64,000 nt of DNA from Mesorhizobium opportunistum WSM2075 (GTDB taxonomy: Bacteria > Pseudomonadota > Alphaproteobacteria > Rhizobiales > Rhizobiaceae), in contig NC_015675.1 of NCBI RefSeq assembly GCF_000176035.2, positions 3,414,001-3,478,000 on the forward strand, written 5' to 3'. Below, piece by piece: positions 31,969 to 39,490 of this stretch. Position numbers and translations under genes: made by a program. Under the pieces are notes generated by a model. The model saw only the letters and a list, made by a program, of their open reading frames with translations, did not search any database and was not told the DNA's origin. Position 1 is the stretch's first letter. Each line of letters opens with the position of its first letter.

Positions 31969-33054
31969 TTGCGAGCGGTGATGATCGACGTCCTAGGCGG
32001 TGATAAACAGGGGGCAACCGCCGATGCGCGCCTCGCGGCAATCGTCGATTCCTCATTCGACGCCATTATCAGCAAGGATCTGAGCAGCGTCATCCAAAGC
32101 TGGAACCAGGCGGCGGAACGCATGTTCGGTTACAGCGCCGAGGAGGCTATCGGCCAGTCGATCCTCATGCTCATTCCCGATCACCTCAAGAGCGAGGAGA
32201 CAGAGATCATCACCAAGGTTCGCAGCGGCGACCGGGTGGCAAGCTATGAGACGACGCGAAGGCGGAAGGACGGCACGCTGATTGCCGTGTCGCTGACGGT
32301 GTCGCCGATCAGGAACAGCCATGGCGAGATCATCGGCGCTTCGAAGATCGCCCGCGATATTTCCGCCGCCAAGGAGAGCGAGCGCCGCATCAGGCTGCTG
32401 ATGCGGGAGGTCAACCATCGCGTCAAGAACCAGTTCGCGGTCATCCTGTCGATGGTCCGGGAGACCAGCAAGCGCTCGAGCGATCCGCACGAGTTCGAAG
32501 AGATGATCCGCGCCCGCATCATGGCGCTGTCACGTTCGCACGATCTGCTCGTCATCTCGGAATGGGCGGGAGCGAGCCTGTTCGACCTGATCCAGGAACA
32601 TCTCAAGCCCTTCGGCCGCGAGGAGCAGATCCTGCTCTCCGGACCGGTTCTGACGCTGCAGTCGAACGCGGTCCAGAATCTCGGCATGGCGTTCCACGAG
32701 CTTGGCACGAACTCGTCCAAATATGGCGCACTGGCCAGCGAGGCTGGCCGGATCGAGATCACCTGGACCATAGCTTCCGGCGCTTCGGGCCCCGATGCCT
32801 TGGGCGAGCGAGAATTCCAGCTGCTCTGGAACGAGACATCGCCGCCTTATGCCGGCGACAGGCGCGAGGAGACGACACGCAAGGGGTTCGGGACGGTCGT
32901 CCTGCAGCGCGTTGCACCGCAGTCGCTGGGCGGTTCCGCCACCCTGGAGCGGTCTCCGGGTCATCTCAGCTGGAGCTTGTCCGCGCCACTGGCATCGATC
33001 ATCGTGCCGCAGGCCGGTACCGAGACGGACAACGATACGGGCCTCGGCATTTAG
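31969..33054 (+). CDS. PAS-domain HWE-family sensor histidine kinase
   Basis: This protein of about 361 residues has a PAS/PAC domain (about 20-140: 'DSSFDAIISKDLSSVIQSWN', 'GASKIARDISAAKESERR') and an HWE kinase core. The phospho-acceptor region is 'MREVNHRVKNQFAVI', the N-box is 'AFHELGTNSSKYGAL', and the W-x-E motif is 'LLWNETSPP'. No transmembrane segment is seen, so it senses a cytoplasmic cue (possibly light or redox). It stands after the small RHH gene. Start is uncertain: TTG at 31969 has a GGGGG stretch at fair spacing, and an ATG lies 12 bases later. Confidence 0.9.
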   Translation: MRAVMIDVLGGDKQGATADARLAAIVDSSFDAIISKDLSSVIQSWNQAAERMFGYSAEEAIGQSILMLIPDHLKSEETEIITKVRSGDRVASYETTRRRKDGTLIAVSLTVSPIRNSHGEIIGASKIARDISAAKESERRIRLLMREVNHRVKNQFAVILSMVRETSKRSSDPHEFEEMIRARIMALSRSHDLLVISEWAGASLFDLIQEHLKPFGREEQILLSGPVLTLQSNAVQNLGMAFHELGTNSSKYGALASEAGRIEITWTIASGASGPDALGEREFQLLWNETSPPYAGDRREETTRKGFGTVVLQRVAPQSLGGSATLERSPGHLSWSLSAPLASIIVPQAGTETDNDTGLGI

Positions 33055-33074
33055 GCACTGCTTATCCAGCCAGC

Positions 33075-33320
33075 TTATTCGACCAGAATATGCGCCTCGC
33101 GCGCGGCCTCGACAAACGCCTCCCTGGCGATATCGGAAGGCACGTCGCCGCTCGCCGCCCGGCGGCAGGCGCGCAGCGCCGACTGATGTTTCAGGCTGCC
33201 GGCGTCGCGCCAATGTGTCGTCAGCAATTCGATGGCCTGCTGGGTGTTGGACAGGTTGCGGGTGGCGCCTGTGACGCCGACCGAAACCACCACGGGCTTG
33301 GAAAACCACGCAGTCTGCAT
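33075..33320 (-). CDS. DUF982 domain protein
   Basis: This 81-residue DUF982 protein has 'WFSKPVVVSVGVTGATRNLS', 'QQAIELLTTHWRDAGSLKHQSALRACRRA' and a final 'AFVEAAREAHILVE'. The family is almost restricted to Rhizobiales and has no known function. A second DUF982 gene occurs at 36275. Its 3' end lies 20 bases from the convergent HWE kinase stop. Confidence 0.88.
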   Translation of the reverse strand: MQTAWFSKPVVVSVGVTGATRNLSNTQQAIELLTTHWRDAGSLKHQSALRACRRAASGDVPSDIAREAFVEAAREAHILVE

Positions 33321-33436
33321 TGAAACCTCGACAATCCTGCAGGCATTAAACGCCTGCGGCGGCACGAGGTTTCATCGCGACCGATCACTGTCGCGTGAGG
33401 CCGCGGGCGCGGGCGCGGCGAGGCGATCATGCAGGG

Positions 33437-33643
33437 CTAGAGGATATTGGTCGTCACCTCGACGATGATCGCGGCGCCCTCCAATGTGCCATCCGGGACA
33501 TGCACGACGCGCGAGACCCGCAGATCCTGTGCGCTTCCGTCAACCGACAGGGAAACGCTCTCCCCGATCCGCGGCACGGCTTGGAAAACAACGTCCGTGG
33601 CGTCCGGCCGGTTGTCGATGGATATGCGGCAGTTGACGGTCAT
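33437..33643 (-). CDS. Small hypothetical protein
   Basis: This 68-residue product starts TVNCRISIDNRPDATDVVFQ and continues 'VPRIGESVSLSVDGSAQDLRVSRVVHVPDG', an all-beta pattern like a small barrel. GAGGAG precedes the ATG. The function is unknown. It lies between a DUF982 gene and a tRNA gene and has no obvious operon partner. Confidence 0.72.
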   Translation of the reverse strand: MTVNCRISIDNRPDATDVVFQAVPRIGESVSLSVDGSAQDLRVSRVVHVPDGTLEGAAIIVEVTTNIL

Positions 33644-33742
33644 GGGATGTCTCCTCGTGTCTGGCCATGGCGTCAACGCAGGGTCGATCGAATGGTTTCA
33701 GGAGGGACGGTTTGAAAACATGACGCTGCCTGGCTGAAGGGC

Positions 33743-33816
33743 TGGTTCCCGCTCATGGGCTCGAACCACGATTCACGCCTTCAAAGGGCGCTATCCTACC
33801 ATTAGACGAAGCGGGA
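33743..33816 (-). tRNA. tRNA-Gln (anticodon TTG)
   Basis: On the minus strand the acceptor arms tcccgct and agcggga pair, followed by discriminator A and an encoded CCA. The anticodon arm gcgcc/ggcgt (one G-T pair) closes a seven-base loop, ctTTGaa, so the anticodon is TTG. The T arm cgtgg/ccatg encloses ttcgagc. The D-arm region contains 'ctaatggtaggat'. Length is 74 with CCA. No integrase or duplicated tRNA end is seen nearby. Confidence 0.95.
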
Positions 33817-33852
33817 GAAGTCGGACCGTTATGACGCCGGTATGGTGGGTCG

Positions 33853-34143
33853 TCAATTCGGGATATCGTCTGGCGGATCTTCGCAGCGATAGACCGGGCA
33901 GTGACCGTCGCGGGACGGGATATAGGCCGACATCGGCACTTCCGGCCAGTCGCACTCGTTGCCGAACTGCCTGACATAGCGGTCATAGGTGTTCGGGCCG
34001 GTGGTCAGAACCACGGCGCGATGGCTCTGGATCATGGCGCGGATCTCGTCGCAGTTCATGCGGCGGCTGTCGGGGCGGGCATCGGCGAGAGCGGTCGTCG
34101 CGAGCAGCGTCGCCACAGCCATCAACACGATACGAATAGACAT
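33853..34143 (-). CDS. Small secreted hypothetical protein
   Basis: This 96-residue protein has a signal peptide ('IRIVLMAVATLLATTALADA'). The mature part has four cysteines ('MNCDEIRAMIQSHRAVVLTT', 'GNECDWPEVPMS', 'GHCPVYRCEDPPDD'), suggesting two disulfides. 'TGPNTYDRYV' and 'HCPVYRC' resemble a conserved small periplasmic protein of Rhizobiales with unknown role. The ATG at 34143 follows AAGAGAAG. Confidence 0.78.
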   Translation of the reverse strand: MSIRIVLMAVATLLATTALADARPDSRRMNCDEIRAMIQSHRAVVLTTGPNTYDRYVRQFGNECDWPEVPMSAYIPSRDGHCPVYRCEDPPDDIPN

Positions 34144-34277
34144 GAGGGCTTCTCTTTGTTTGACGCGATTTGGCGTCTTCATCCGGCAGGCACGCATGTT
34201 CCCACAAAACCACTATCCTGTCCGGCGGTTCCGCGACAGTTTCTTCTTTGAGGCGGGGCGCAGGCTTGCGCAACCAA

Positions 34278-34472
34278 ATGATGCGCCGCGCATTGCTGGG
34301 AATGCAAAACAGGAAGCCCTACGAGACGCCGCAATGGTGGCCCGGAAACGAGGGCCGCGAAGCCATGTGCTGTTCCTTCTGCGGCGGCCGCGACCACCGC
34401 TATGAGGATTGCCCGCAAAGGACCGATCAGGCTTCCGAGCGGCCCAACGACGATGAGGGAAAACCTCACTGA
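34278..34472 (+). CDS. Small zinc-knuckle-like protein
   Basis: This protein of about 64 residues carries one CX2CX4HX4C motif (CSFCGGRDHRYEDC), the spacing of a CCHC zinc knuckle, followed by an acidic tail 'RPNDDEGKPH'. In retroviruses and eukaryotes such knuckles bind single-stranded RNA or DNA; in bacteria they are uncommon. Start is uncertain (ATG at 34278 or 34281, or TTG at 34266). It is divergent from the secreted Cys-rich protein. The rest of the chain is basic or neutral with no other domain. Confidence 0.65.
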   Translation: MMRRALLGMQNRKPYETPQWWPGNEGREAMCCSFCGGRDHRYEDCPQRTDQASERPNDDEGKPH

Positions 34473-34504
34473 GGGTCAACCTACTTTAAATCATGACAGG
34501 GGGA

Positions 34505-34540
34505 GGCAAGCAGGACAAGGCGGGCAAGCAGGACAAGGCG
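34505..34540. repeat. 18-base perfect tandem repeat
   Basis: The unit ggcaagcaggacaaggcg occurs twice in tandem. A 30-codon frame from 34493 would encode two GKQDKA units but has no ribosome site, so coding is doubtful. It lies in the 128-base gap before the haloacetate-dehalogenase-like gene end. Confidence 0.7.
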
Positions 34541-34600
34541 ATTCGGCCGGACAGCGCCCCCCGCCAAGCGGTGCGGATGAGCTAGGAAGCCTGGATCCTG

Positions 34601-35488
34601 TCAGCCGAAGAAGGCTGCCAATGCCTGCGCGGTTTGCGCCGGTGCCTCTTCGGGAAAGAAATGGCCGCCGGGCATTGCCTGGCCACGCACGTCGTCGGCC
34701 CAGCCCCGCCAAAGGGCCAGCGGGCCGCCCTCATCGGAATACCACTCGGCGAGTGCCCCTTGTTCGCTCCACAACGCCAGCACAGGACAACGGATCGTTC
34801 GGCCCGCAGCCTTGTCGGCGTGATCGTGCTTGCGGTCGAGCGTGGCTGCTGCCCGGTATTCCTCGCAGATCGCGTGGAGGTGGGCGGGGTCGCGCAAGGC
34901 ATCGACATAGGCCTGGCGAACATCGGCCGGAAATACCGCAGGCGAGGAGCCCCAGCCGCCCAGTGCGTTGTCGACGATCGCTTCGGCGGCTGCCGCGAGG
35001 ATCTTTTCCGGCAAAGGCTCGGGCTGCGCCAGCAGGGACCAGGGCCAATAGCCGAGCGCCAGCCGGGCGTCGGCCCGGTCCCAGGCGTCGGCCGTGGGGA
35101 CGATGTCAAGCACGGTCAGCTTGTCGACGCTGTCGGGATGATCGAGCGCCATGCGGTAGGCGACGCGCCCGCCGCGATCATGGCCGGCGACCATGAAGCT
35201 GGCAAATCCGAGCTTCCCCATCATTGCCACCATGTCGGCGGCCATGGCGCGCTTGGCATAGGGGGCGTGGTCCGCGTCCGAGACGGGGCAGGAACTGGCG
35301 CCGTAGCCACGCAGATCAGCGCAGACGACGGTGAAGCGGTCGGTCAGCCCTGGCGCCACGTCGCGCCACATCAATTGTGTTTGCGGAAAGCCGTGCAGGA
35401 GCAAAACCGCCGCGCCACTGCCGGCATGCCGGACAAACAGGCTGGCTTCGCCGACCTCGACCTTGGTGCTTTGAAAATCATCGAACAT
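34601..35488 (-). CDS. Alpha/beta hydrolase, haloacetate dehalogenase-like
   Basis: This 295-residue protein is close in layout to fluoroacetate dehalogenase. It has 'LLLHGFPQTQLMWRDVAP' (oxyanion region), 'VVCADLRGYGAS' and the nucleophile Asp with arginines in 'VAGHDRGGRVAYRMALDHPD'. The helper acid follows at 'LTVLDIVPT' and the base His in 'MPGGHFFPEEAP'. In the known enzyme a His-Trp pair helps hold the halide; here the segment reads 'GYWPWSLL', so the His is Pro. It may hydrolyse haloacids, epoxides or esters. GGAGG lies close to the ATG at 35488. Confidence 0.88.
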   Translation of the reverse strand: MFDDFQSTKVEVGEASLFVRHAGSGAAVLLLHGFPQTQLMWRDVAPGLTDRFTVVCADLRGYGASSCPVSDADHAPYAKRAMAADMVAMMGKLGFASFMVAGHDRGGRVAYRMALDHPDSVDKLTVLDIVPTADAWDRADARLALGYWPWSLLAQPEPLPEKILAAAAEAIVDNALGGWGSSPAVFPADVRQAYVDALRDPAHLHAICEEYRAAATLDRKHDHADKAAGRTIRCPVLALWSEQGALAEWYSDEGGPLALWRGWADDVRGQAMPGGHFFPEEAPAQTAQALAAFFG

Positions 35489-35638
35489 GGCGGTGCCTCC
35501 GCCACGCGCAACGGCGGAAGCCTGATTTGGTTGCGGGGCCATGCCAGCTCTTTTGGCTGCCAACCTTTTTCGCTGAAAGGCGTTGTCCCTGCGAAGGGAA
35601 GGCCGCGGCAACGCGGCCCGTAAGAGAAGGAGACCGAG

Positions 35639-35932
35639 ATGAAATCTCTCGTCATCGCATCATGCGCCCTGATGCTGGCCGTGCCGGCGGCAGCACAGAC
35701 AAATCAGCAGCAGGACCCGGCCCAGCAGACAGACAAATGTCGGGCCCAGACGGATCCGGGCGCCAAGAAGCAGGCCGGCAACGGCAATTTGACGGAGAAG
35801 CTCGACGACTGCGGCGGGGTGCTGAAGCCACCGGCCACCGGCGACCAAGGAATGGCCGCACCGGCTCCGGACGAGGGCAAGACCCCGGTGATCAAGCCGG
35901 GCGAGGTGCCGGCCCAGCCACCGGCAAAATGA
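35639..35932 (+). CDS. Small secreted hypothetical protein, Pro/Gln-rich
   Basis: This 97-residue protein has a signal peptide (MKSLVIASCALMLAVPAAAQ) and a low-complexity mature chain rich in Gln, Pro, Ala and Lys ('QQQDPAQQTDKCRAQ', 'KLDDCGGVLKPP', 'PGEVPAQPPAK'). It has two mature cysteines. The sequence resembles small exported rhizobial proteins without known function. AGGAGA precedes the ATG. It is divergent from the hydrolase gene. Confidence 0.78.
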   Translation: MKSLVIASCALMLAVPAAAQTNQQQDPAQQTDKCRAQTDPGAKKQAGNGNLTEKLDDCGGVLKPPATGDQGMAAPAPDEGKTPVIKPGEVPAQPPAK

Positions 35933-36020
35933 TGCGGCGAAAGCCGGTATTCTGGTGCGCGGCGGAACTCGACTGTTGGCGAAACGTTTCTTTCGCAACT
36001 TCTAATCTTAGGAGATGCTC

Positions 36021-36155
36021 GTGAAAGATGTCGCCAGCACTGCCATGATTATTGCCTCGATCGCCATTGTCATCGCCCTGATGCTGATGGCGCCGAAGAG
36101 CTTTGGGTTCGAGGCTTCCCACCCGATTGTGAATGGCGATCCGCAGGCCCGGTAA
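36021..36155 (+). CDS. Very small membrane protein (44 aa)
   Basis: A GTG-started frame (VKDVASTAMIIASIAIVIAL...) encodes one membrane helix and a short polar tail ending 'PQAR'. AGGAG is six bases before the GTG, which supports it over the ATG six bases upstream that would overlap the ribosome site. The function is unknown. It is too short for most gene finders and lies alone between the secreted Pro/Gln-rich protein and the DUF982 gene. Confidence 0.6.
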   Translation: MKDVASTAMIIASIAIVIALMLMAPKSFGFEASHPIVNGDPQAR

Positions 36156-36274
36156 TCACGACTTTGCCGCACAAACAGTGCGATACATGTCGCCCAGAAG
36201 TGGCTTTGGCTTTGATAGAACGCATAAAACAAAAGATCTAAGGCGCGCACCTGCATCGGTTCGCGATGTTGGGG

Positions 36275-36511
36275 CTATTGGAGGATATGCGCTTCGCGTG
36301 CCGCGTCGATCATCGCCCGCATTGCCTTTGCCGGCGGCGCCCAGCCATCCAGGGCATCTCGACAGCTGCGCAATGCCGCCCGGTATCGCCGGCCGTGGCC
36401 GAACGGCCAGTCGCCGAGGCATTCGAGGCCCTCCCAGGCGCTGCGCACCACGCGCACCCGCTCGGGGGCAAATTTGAGGTGGACGGGTCGGGGAAAGATC
36501 TTGTCGTTCAA
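36275..36511 (-). CDS. DUF982 domain protein
   Basis: This protein of about 78 residues has 'FPRPVHLKFAPERVRVVRSA', 'GLECLGDWPFGHGRRYRAALRSCRDALDGWA' and the family ending 'MIDAAREAHILQ'. It matches DUF982 in length and pattern and is a paralogue of the gene at 33075. I place the start at TTG 36511 because GGAG lies six bases upstream and the length then equals the paralogue. The frame is open further upstream, with an ATG at 36535. Confidence 0.82.
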   Translation of the reverse strand: MNDKIFPRPVHLKFAPERVRVVRSAWEGLECLGDWPFGHGRRYRAALRSCRDALDGWAPPAKAMRAMIDAAREAHILQ

Positions 36512-36603
36512 CGGTCGTCTCCGTGACTGGTGCATGCCGCCACGAAAGGGGCGCCGGATAACGTCGCCGACAAGGGAGGGTTCCAAGCCCGATAGATTAA
36601 TTT

Positions 36604-37047
36604 TCAATCGCGCGCGACGGCGTCCGACAGAGGCCTCGGCGGCGGCAGATCGGCGTCCTGCGCCTGCGGCCTGTCATGGTCGAACTGCTCGGTGCCGGGC
36701 AAAGCATGCAGCCAGGTTTCGCGCCGGCCGATCCACAATTCATATTCGGGCGCGAGGTCGGTCGGCGCGACATCCAGGCTGCCGAGCATCACCTCGGCCT
36801 CGTCGTCGTTGACCCACGCGACCCGGCTGCCACAGGTCGGGCAGAAACTGCGGGTGCCGTAAGTGGCGACGACGCCCGATGTCTCGAAGGCGTCGCGCGG
36901 CCAGATGGCAAAGGCCGAATAGACCGAGCCGCCCGCCTTGCGGCAATCCTTGCAGTGGCAAAGGCCAATCCGTGACGGCTGGCCGCTGACGACGAAATGC
37001 ACGCCGCCGCACAGGCAGCTGCCGGTCCTGCGTATGGTGTGGGACAT
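36604..37047 (-). CDS. GFA family (CENP-V-like) zinc protein
   Basis: This 147-residue protein of the glutathione-dependent formaldehyde-activating/CENP-V fold has zinc ligands in 'GSCLCGGVHF', 'LCHCKDCRKAGG' and 'FCPTCGSRV'. Family members bind two zinc ions. Only a few have a tested role (glutathione or S-adduct chemistry), so function is open. It starts with MSHTIRRTGS and has a Pro-rich C-terminus beyond the core. Confidence 0.92.
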   Translation of the reverse strand: MSHTIRRTGSCLCGGVHFVVSGQPSRIGLCHCKDCRKAGGSVYSAFAIWPRDAFETSGVVATYGTRSFCPTCGSRVAWVNDDEAEVMLGSLDVAPTDLAPEYELWIGRRETWLHALPGTEQFDHDRPQAQDADLPPPRPLSDAVARD

Positions 37048-37129
37048 GGTTGCAGCCTCCGTTCTCGCCAGTCCGGCTTCGCGGCCTGCCTGGCCTCGTC
37101 AGTTTGGCAGTTCACCGTACCGCCGAGGC

Positions 37130-37309
37130 CTATCCGCGCGCGGCCATGTGGTTGTCGAGCTTCTTCCTCGATGGGCCATAGCGTTTGATGATGGTCTGGG
37201 CCTCGCTCTGCGGGATCCCGTATTTGCGCGCGAAGGCGGCAACCTCATAGGTGTCTTCGCTGGAAACCAGCTTGCGGTCCTGCTTGGTCTTGGATTTATC
37301 GTCGGGCAT
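37130..37309 (-). CDS. DUF3606 domain protein
   Basis: This 59-residue protein has 'SSEDTYEVAAFARKYGIPQSEA' and a basic C-terminus ('IIKRYGPSRKKLDNHMAARG'), the DUF3606 pattern common in rhizobia. Its function is unknown. The ATG at 37309 begins MPDDKSKTKQDR, the usual charged start. Confidence 0.85.
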   Translation of the reverse strand: MPDDKSKTKQDRKLVSSEDTYEVAAFARKYGIPQSEAQTIIKRYGPSRKKLDNHMAARG

Positions 37310-37475
37310 GCCGGGCCTCACTTTCTGTCAGCCGCATGGTCGCGCGGACATCGAACCACCGTGGTTCGGCAAGCGATGCCGCGGTCAGACATAACAGCGA
37401 TCGGCGCTGCTGGTTCCATGACATGCGACGGACGCGTGCACAAGGCCCGCCCGGCGCGGAGCGCAGGCCGCCGGT

Positions 37476-37712
37476 TCAGGCCGAGGGATGGACCGGTCCG
37501 GCGTCGTGGCTGCCGGGGTCGCCACATTCGGCGCAACGCGTGCTGGCGCCAGGACAGCCACGCTGGTGCGTGCCGGCCGGGCAGCAAAGGCCGTTGGAAC
37601 TCGTCCAGCGGGGGCATTGGAAAACCTGCCCGGTGCCGCCGCAGCCTATACACTCCAGAACCGGTGACCGGACCAGATAAGATTTTGCCCCTAACTTGAT
37701 ACCCACGCCCAC
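37476..37712 (-). CDS. Possible small Cys-rich zinc-binding protein
   Basis: A 78-codon frame from GTG 37712 has 'VLECIGCGGTGQVFQCPRW', 'LCCPAGTHQRGCPGAS' and 'CAECGDPGSH'. The first segment resembles the CxxCxGxG unit of DnaJ-type zinc domains, and the remaining Cys pairs could bind a second metal. No good ribosome site is seen, and other frames are open here, so this may be spurious. Around it, 37310-37475 and 37713-38054 contain no gene I can support. Confidence 0.35.
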   Translation of the reverse strand: MGVGIKLGAKSYLVRSPVLECIGCGGTGQVFQCPRWTSSNGLCCPAGTHQRGCPGASTRCAECGDPGSHDAGPVHPSA

Positions 37713-38054
37713 TTTGAACCCACCCGAAATCCTGCACTGGACACCAGTGCATTAGCCCCAGCTTAATATTAGCACGATCATGGTTACGAACAAGTTTCAC
37801 GATTCCGCTGCGAGGCGGCGCAAAATTTATTTTTTGAGATCAATCACTTATGGGATATCAGGAGGAGGCCCTGGGCGAGCTGCTCCAGGCCAGTTTCAGC
37901 GGCTTGGAGCGAGCGTGTTGGCAGCGATGGACCGAAATCGGTTTATGCGGGTTTGCGACATCCGATGGCAGGCTTTGGAAAAAACTTCACCCGATATGTC
38001 GGATCCGCGCCAGGCGGCACGTCCTTTGGGGCGAATGAAACTGGAGACCAACCC
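37713..38054. other. Gene-free stretch before the DoxX-type gene
   Basis: No convincing gene is seen in these 342 bases. Open frames here lack family features and ribosome sites. The left half is more AT-rich than the genes around it (including 'aaaatttattttttgagatc') and probably contains the promoter of the DoxX-type gene. Confidence 0.5.
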
Positions 38055-38483
38055 ATGCCCTCGCAAATCACCCAATCGCCCTGGCAGACAGCGGCCCTTC
38101 TCGTCGCCCGACTGATCTTCGCCGCCGTCTTCCTGATGGCGGTGACCTTCAAATTCATGGGCATGGAGGCCACGGCCGGCTACATCGCCGCCGCCGGCTT
38201 TCCGTTCCCGCTCTTCCTCGCCTGGTGCGCGGCGATACTGGAGGTCGCGCTGGTGCTGTGTTTCCTGAGTGGCGCCTTCTTCACGCAGGCGGCCCTTGTC
38301 GCCGCCGCCTATGTGCTGTTCCTGGCCTTCGCCTTCCACGGGCCGAGCCACTGGGCCGGCAACCAGGCCGAGTTCGGTTTCTTCGTCGACCATTTTTCCT
38401 TCGTGGCCGGGCTGCTGTTCGCCGCGGTGCATGGACCGGGAACGGCGCTGGCACTGAACCTGGGATGGCCGGGCAGGGCGTGA
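38055..38483 (+). CDS. DoxX family membrane protein
   Basis: This 142-residue protein has four membrane segments (about 12-35, 48-70, 75-95, 110-130), starting 'LLVARLIFAAVFLMAVTFKF'. It has the DoxX-typical 'FKFMGMEATAGYIAAAGFPF' and 'WCAAILEVALVLCFLSG'. DoxX-type proteins are inner-membrane proteins tied to quinone, thiosulfate or redox homeostasis; a specific role cannot be given. The ATG is preceded by GGAGACC. Confidence 0.88.
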   Translation: MPSQITQSPWQTAALLVARLIFAAVFLMAVTFKFMGMEATAGYIAAAGFPFPLFLAWCAAILEVALVLCFLSGAFFTQAALVAAAYVLFLAFAFHGPSHWAGNQAEFGFFVDHFSFVAGLLFAAVHGPGTALALNLGWPGRA

Positions 38484-38507
38484 GCCAACCGGACTTCGGT
38501 CGTGGCC

Positions 38508-38813
38508 TCACATCTGGTCGTTGTAGGGCTCCTTCATCTGGCCGACCATGCGGGCCAGTTTGGAAAAGGACGGCATGTCCGCCTCCGGCTGGCATTGATT
38601 GGCGAGTTCCAGCAGCCGAATCGGAAAGTTGACGGCGTCGCGGCTCGACGCCGACATGCCGCCGGACCGTTCCTCACCGGTCTCGCCGGCCTCGGCCTTG
38701 CGCAAGGCGATGTCGATCTCCTCCGACGTCAGCACGCCCTTTCGAACCAGCACGTGGTTGATCGATGCGACGGCCATCAGCAGGCCCTCGAGTTGCAGAT
38801 TGGCGACGTTCAT
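38508..38813 (-). CDS. Small hypothetical helical protein
   Basis: This 101-residue product has MNVANLQLEGLLMAVASINH, 'VLTSEEIDIALRKAEAGE', and 'FPIRLLELANQC'. It is mainly helical and well composed, with a Ser/Gly linker. I do not recognise a domain. It resembles small conserved rhizobial proteins with a 'KGVLTxEEID' motif. AGGGAAAAAG precedes the ATG. It converges with the DoxX gene and may share a unit with the gene at 38897. Confidence 0.75.
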   Translation of the reverse strand: MNVANLQLEGLLMAVASINHVLVRKGVLTSEEIDIALRKAEAGETGEERSGGMSASSRDAVNFPIRLLELANQCQPEADMPSFSKLARMVGQMKEPYNDQM

Positions 38814-38896
38814 GGCGCTTTTTCCCTCCATTGACCGCAGTTGAAACGCACCAGCGGCATTTCCGATCCGAAGGGCGGGTCGGCGCCGGGTAGGGG

Positions 38897-39151
38897 CTAT
38901 TCCTGCGTCAGGCGCTCGCCATATTCGCGCCACAGCGCCTTGACCTCCAGGCTGCCGAGGCGCGGGATCGAGGGATCGCCGCAGGTGATGGCGACGGCGC
39001 TGATGTCGTAGTTGGCAAAAGCATGGGCGACGAAGCGGATCGCTTCGCCAAGCGAGTGCACCCGGATCACCGGGTCGGCCTGGCCCTGGCCGGTGCTGCG
39101 CACACCGGAAACCGTTGCCGGAGCATGCCGCATCCTGAAGACGGATGCCAT
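38897..39151 (-). CDS. Small hypothetical protein
   Basis: This protein of about 84 residues has 'PVIRVHSLGEAIRFVAHAFANYDISAVAIT', 'GDPSIPRLGSLEVKALWREYGERLTQE'. The composition is normal for a coding gene. No domain is recognised. The start could be 39151 or the ATG at 39133. It lies upstream of the gene at 38508 on the same strand, with 83 bases between, so co-transcription is possible. Confidence 0.6.
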   Translation of the reverse strand: MASVFRMRHAPATVSGVRSTGQGQADPVIRVHSLGEAIRFVAHAFANYDISAVAITCGDPSIPRLGSLEVKALWREYGERLTQE

Positions 39152-39288
39152 GGCTGGCCTGTCCAAACGTCCTCTCCCACAAAGGCCGAGACGCGAATCA
39201 TTCCATGAGCTTCAGCTGATGATCCCACAGGTGCGGACCGATGAAAAGCCGGCTGGCAAAGGCGGGCATCGGTGGCCGCTTGGCCTGT

Positions 39289-39317
39289 TTGTCGGGTGAG
39301 GGCAGTTATGCTATGAT
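39289..39317 (+). promoter_or_regulatory. Sigma-70-type promoter of RNA copy A
   Basis: TTGTCG and TATGAT are separated by exactly 17 bases. The spacer contains gagggcag, also found between the boxes of copies B and C. Transcription would start about 39324. Confidence 0.7.
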
Positions 39318-39322
39318 CTGGC

Positions 39323-39374
39323 CATGGTGCTGATTTGCGCCGAAGACCCGCCGCCTTGGCGGGTTTTGTGTTTT
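39323..39374 (+). ncRNA. Compact two-hairpin small RNA, copy A
   Basis: A predicted transcript of about 50 bases follows a promoter. The first hairpin is ggtgc-tgattt-gcgcc (one G-U pair), then a short linker. A terminator hairpin follows, with arms acccgcc and ggcgggt at 39346-39364, followed by T-rich sequence. Copies B and C share the first hairpin base for base; the linker differs by a few bases (cgaag here, caacg there). An AUG stands at the predicted 5' end and could allow a leaderless peptide, but the paired stems argue for a structured RNA. I do not recognise an Rfam family. Confidence 0.65.
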
Positions 39375-39455
39375 TCCAGCCTCCTCAAGCGATGCCGTTC
39401 ACTCCTCGGCGCTGAGCCGAGGGAAACGAAATAGGAATTTTTTCTCAGAAAGTCG

Positions 39456-39485
39456 TTGACCGGCTGAGGGCAGCCATGCTACATA
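39456..39485 (+). promoter_or_regulatory. Sigma-70-type promoter of RNA copy B
   Basis: TTGACC and TACATA are separated by 18 bases. The 30 bases upstream (with 'aaacgaaataggaatttttt') are nearly identical to those before copy C, so upstream elements are conserved as well. Confidence 0.7.
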
Positions 39486-39490
39486 TTTGT

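Noticed and set aside
33743..33816. tRNA-Gln as an attachment site for the prophage remnant
   Set aside because: The remnant begins about 7 kb away, and no duplicated tRNA end or integrase gene is seen.
34493..34585. 30-codon frame with two GKQDKA units
   Set aside because: No ribosome site and no homologous pattern; the tandem repeat alone explains it.
37850..38038. Plus-strand frame of 62 codons before the DoxX-type gene
   Set aside because: No ribosome site, no conserved pattern, and it overlaps the likely promoter region.
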